Source of the DNA: Ardenticatenales bacterium
GTDB taxonomy: Bacteria; Chloroflexota; Anaerolineae; Ardenticatenales; Ardenticatenaceae
DNA: 5,562 nt
Direction of reading: 5' to 3'
Assembly (NCBI GenBank): GCA_013812995.1
Contig: JACCSL010000759.1
Location: 1 to 5,562 of the forward strand
The position numbers were made by a program, and so were the translations under genes. Shown in pieces: positions 5,453 to 5,562 of this stretch. The notes under the pieces were generated by a model. That model saw only the letters and a list, made by a program, of their open reading frames with translations, made no database searches and was not told the DNA's origin. Position 1 is the first letter of the stretch, and each line of letters opens with the position of its first letter.

Positions 5453-5554
5453 CTGGCGGAGAGTTTTGAGGCTAACAACGAAGATACTGATGAGTTGTTG
5501 GGTCTCATCAAGCAATTGGTCAAGGCCATCAGCATGAGCCATTGCGTGCTCTGA
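5450..5554 (+). pseudogene. Open-frame tail resembling the C-terminus of an unidentified protein, without its own start
   Basis: After the repeat block the frame ending at the TGA at 5552-5554 encodes 34 residues that look protein-like: SFEANNEDTDELL, then GLIKQLVKAIS, then MSHCVL. DELLGLIKQLVKAIS has the hydrophobic spacing of an amphipathic helix. Base composition is visibly less GC-rich than in the upstream genes. No ATG, GTG or TTG with a ribosome-binding site introduces it. Upstream the frame simply runs into the repeats (to a TTG at 5243 that is itself part of the repeat). It could be the remnant of a small helical protein cut by the repeat block, or a chance open frame. I do not recognise the family. 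Confidence 0.25.
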
Positions 5555-5562
5555 GAGAAGTT

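Noticed and set aside
5213..5470. Rho-independent terminator at the end of the operon
   Set aside because: The inverted repeat has a very long loop and its right arm is followed by CTGGCGGAGAG rather than a U-run; a role in 3'-end formation remains possible but a classic terminator cannot be called.
5206..5554. Several open frames of 100-140 codons on both strands crossing the repeat block
   Set aside because: The repeat unit lacks stop codons in all forward frames, so long frames arise automatically; the products are cyclic Gly/Ala/Glu/Arg/Trp/Ser strings, and the 28-bp period changes frame each unit.

Overview
The window is a GC-rich bacterial segment whose genes all point the same way. 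It holds the end of a carbohydrate ABC-importer locus running directly into a surface-glycan locus, and closes in a structured repeat block. No rRNA, tRNA, CRISPR or transposase gene is visible. The taxonomic source cannot be fixed from the sequence. The high GC, frequent non-ATG starts and the polymerase with an inserted beta-rich module would fit a Chloroflexota-like organism, but this is a tentative inference. If that is right, 'O-antigen' in the family name may not mean lipopolysaccharide.

Layout: (1) 1-401, 3' part of a MalF/UgpA-type sugar permease. (2) 404-1222, its MalG/UgpE-type partner permease. (3) 1317-2420, probably really beginning near 1224, a polytopic O-antigen ligase/polymerase-like (Wzy_C) protein. 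(4) 2404-4128, a second protein of the same family carrying an extra module of about 125 residues in its large extracytoplasmic loop. (5) 4112-5230, a GT4-type glycosyltransferase. Junctions are extremely tight: 2-nt gap, probably 1-nt gap, 17-nt overlap, 17-nt overlap. No promoter or terminator is seen between genes, so one transcript and translational coupling are likely.

From 5213 to 5452 lies a 240-bp repeat block: octamers of the GGAGCGTT kind, then four full 28-bp tandem units and a partial fifth, then the octamers again in inverted orientation. The two ends form a perfect 30-bp inverted repeat. The block begins inside the last codons of the glycosyltransferase and supplies its stop codon. 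The last ~110 bases are visibly less GC-rich and hold an open frame that reads like the C-terminal tail of another protein but has no start of its own.

Working model (inference): the glycosyltransferase adds a sugar on the cytoplasmic face of the membrane, and the two Wzy_C-like proteins polymerise or transfer lipid-linked glycan on the outer face. The permeases import sugars or oligosaccharides. Whether the importer serves the glycan pathway or is only a neighbour cannot be decided here. The most unusual items are the inserted module in the second polymerase, the phased and inverted repeat block that ends the operon, and the probable CTG start of the first polymerase.
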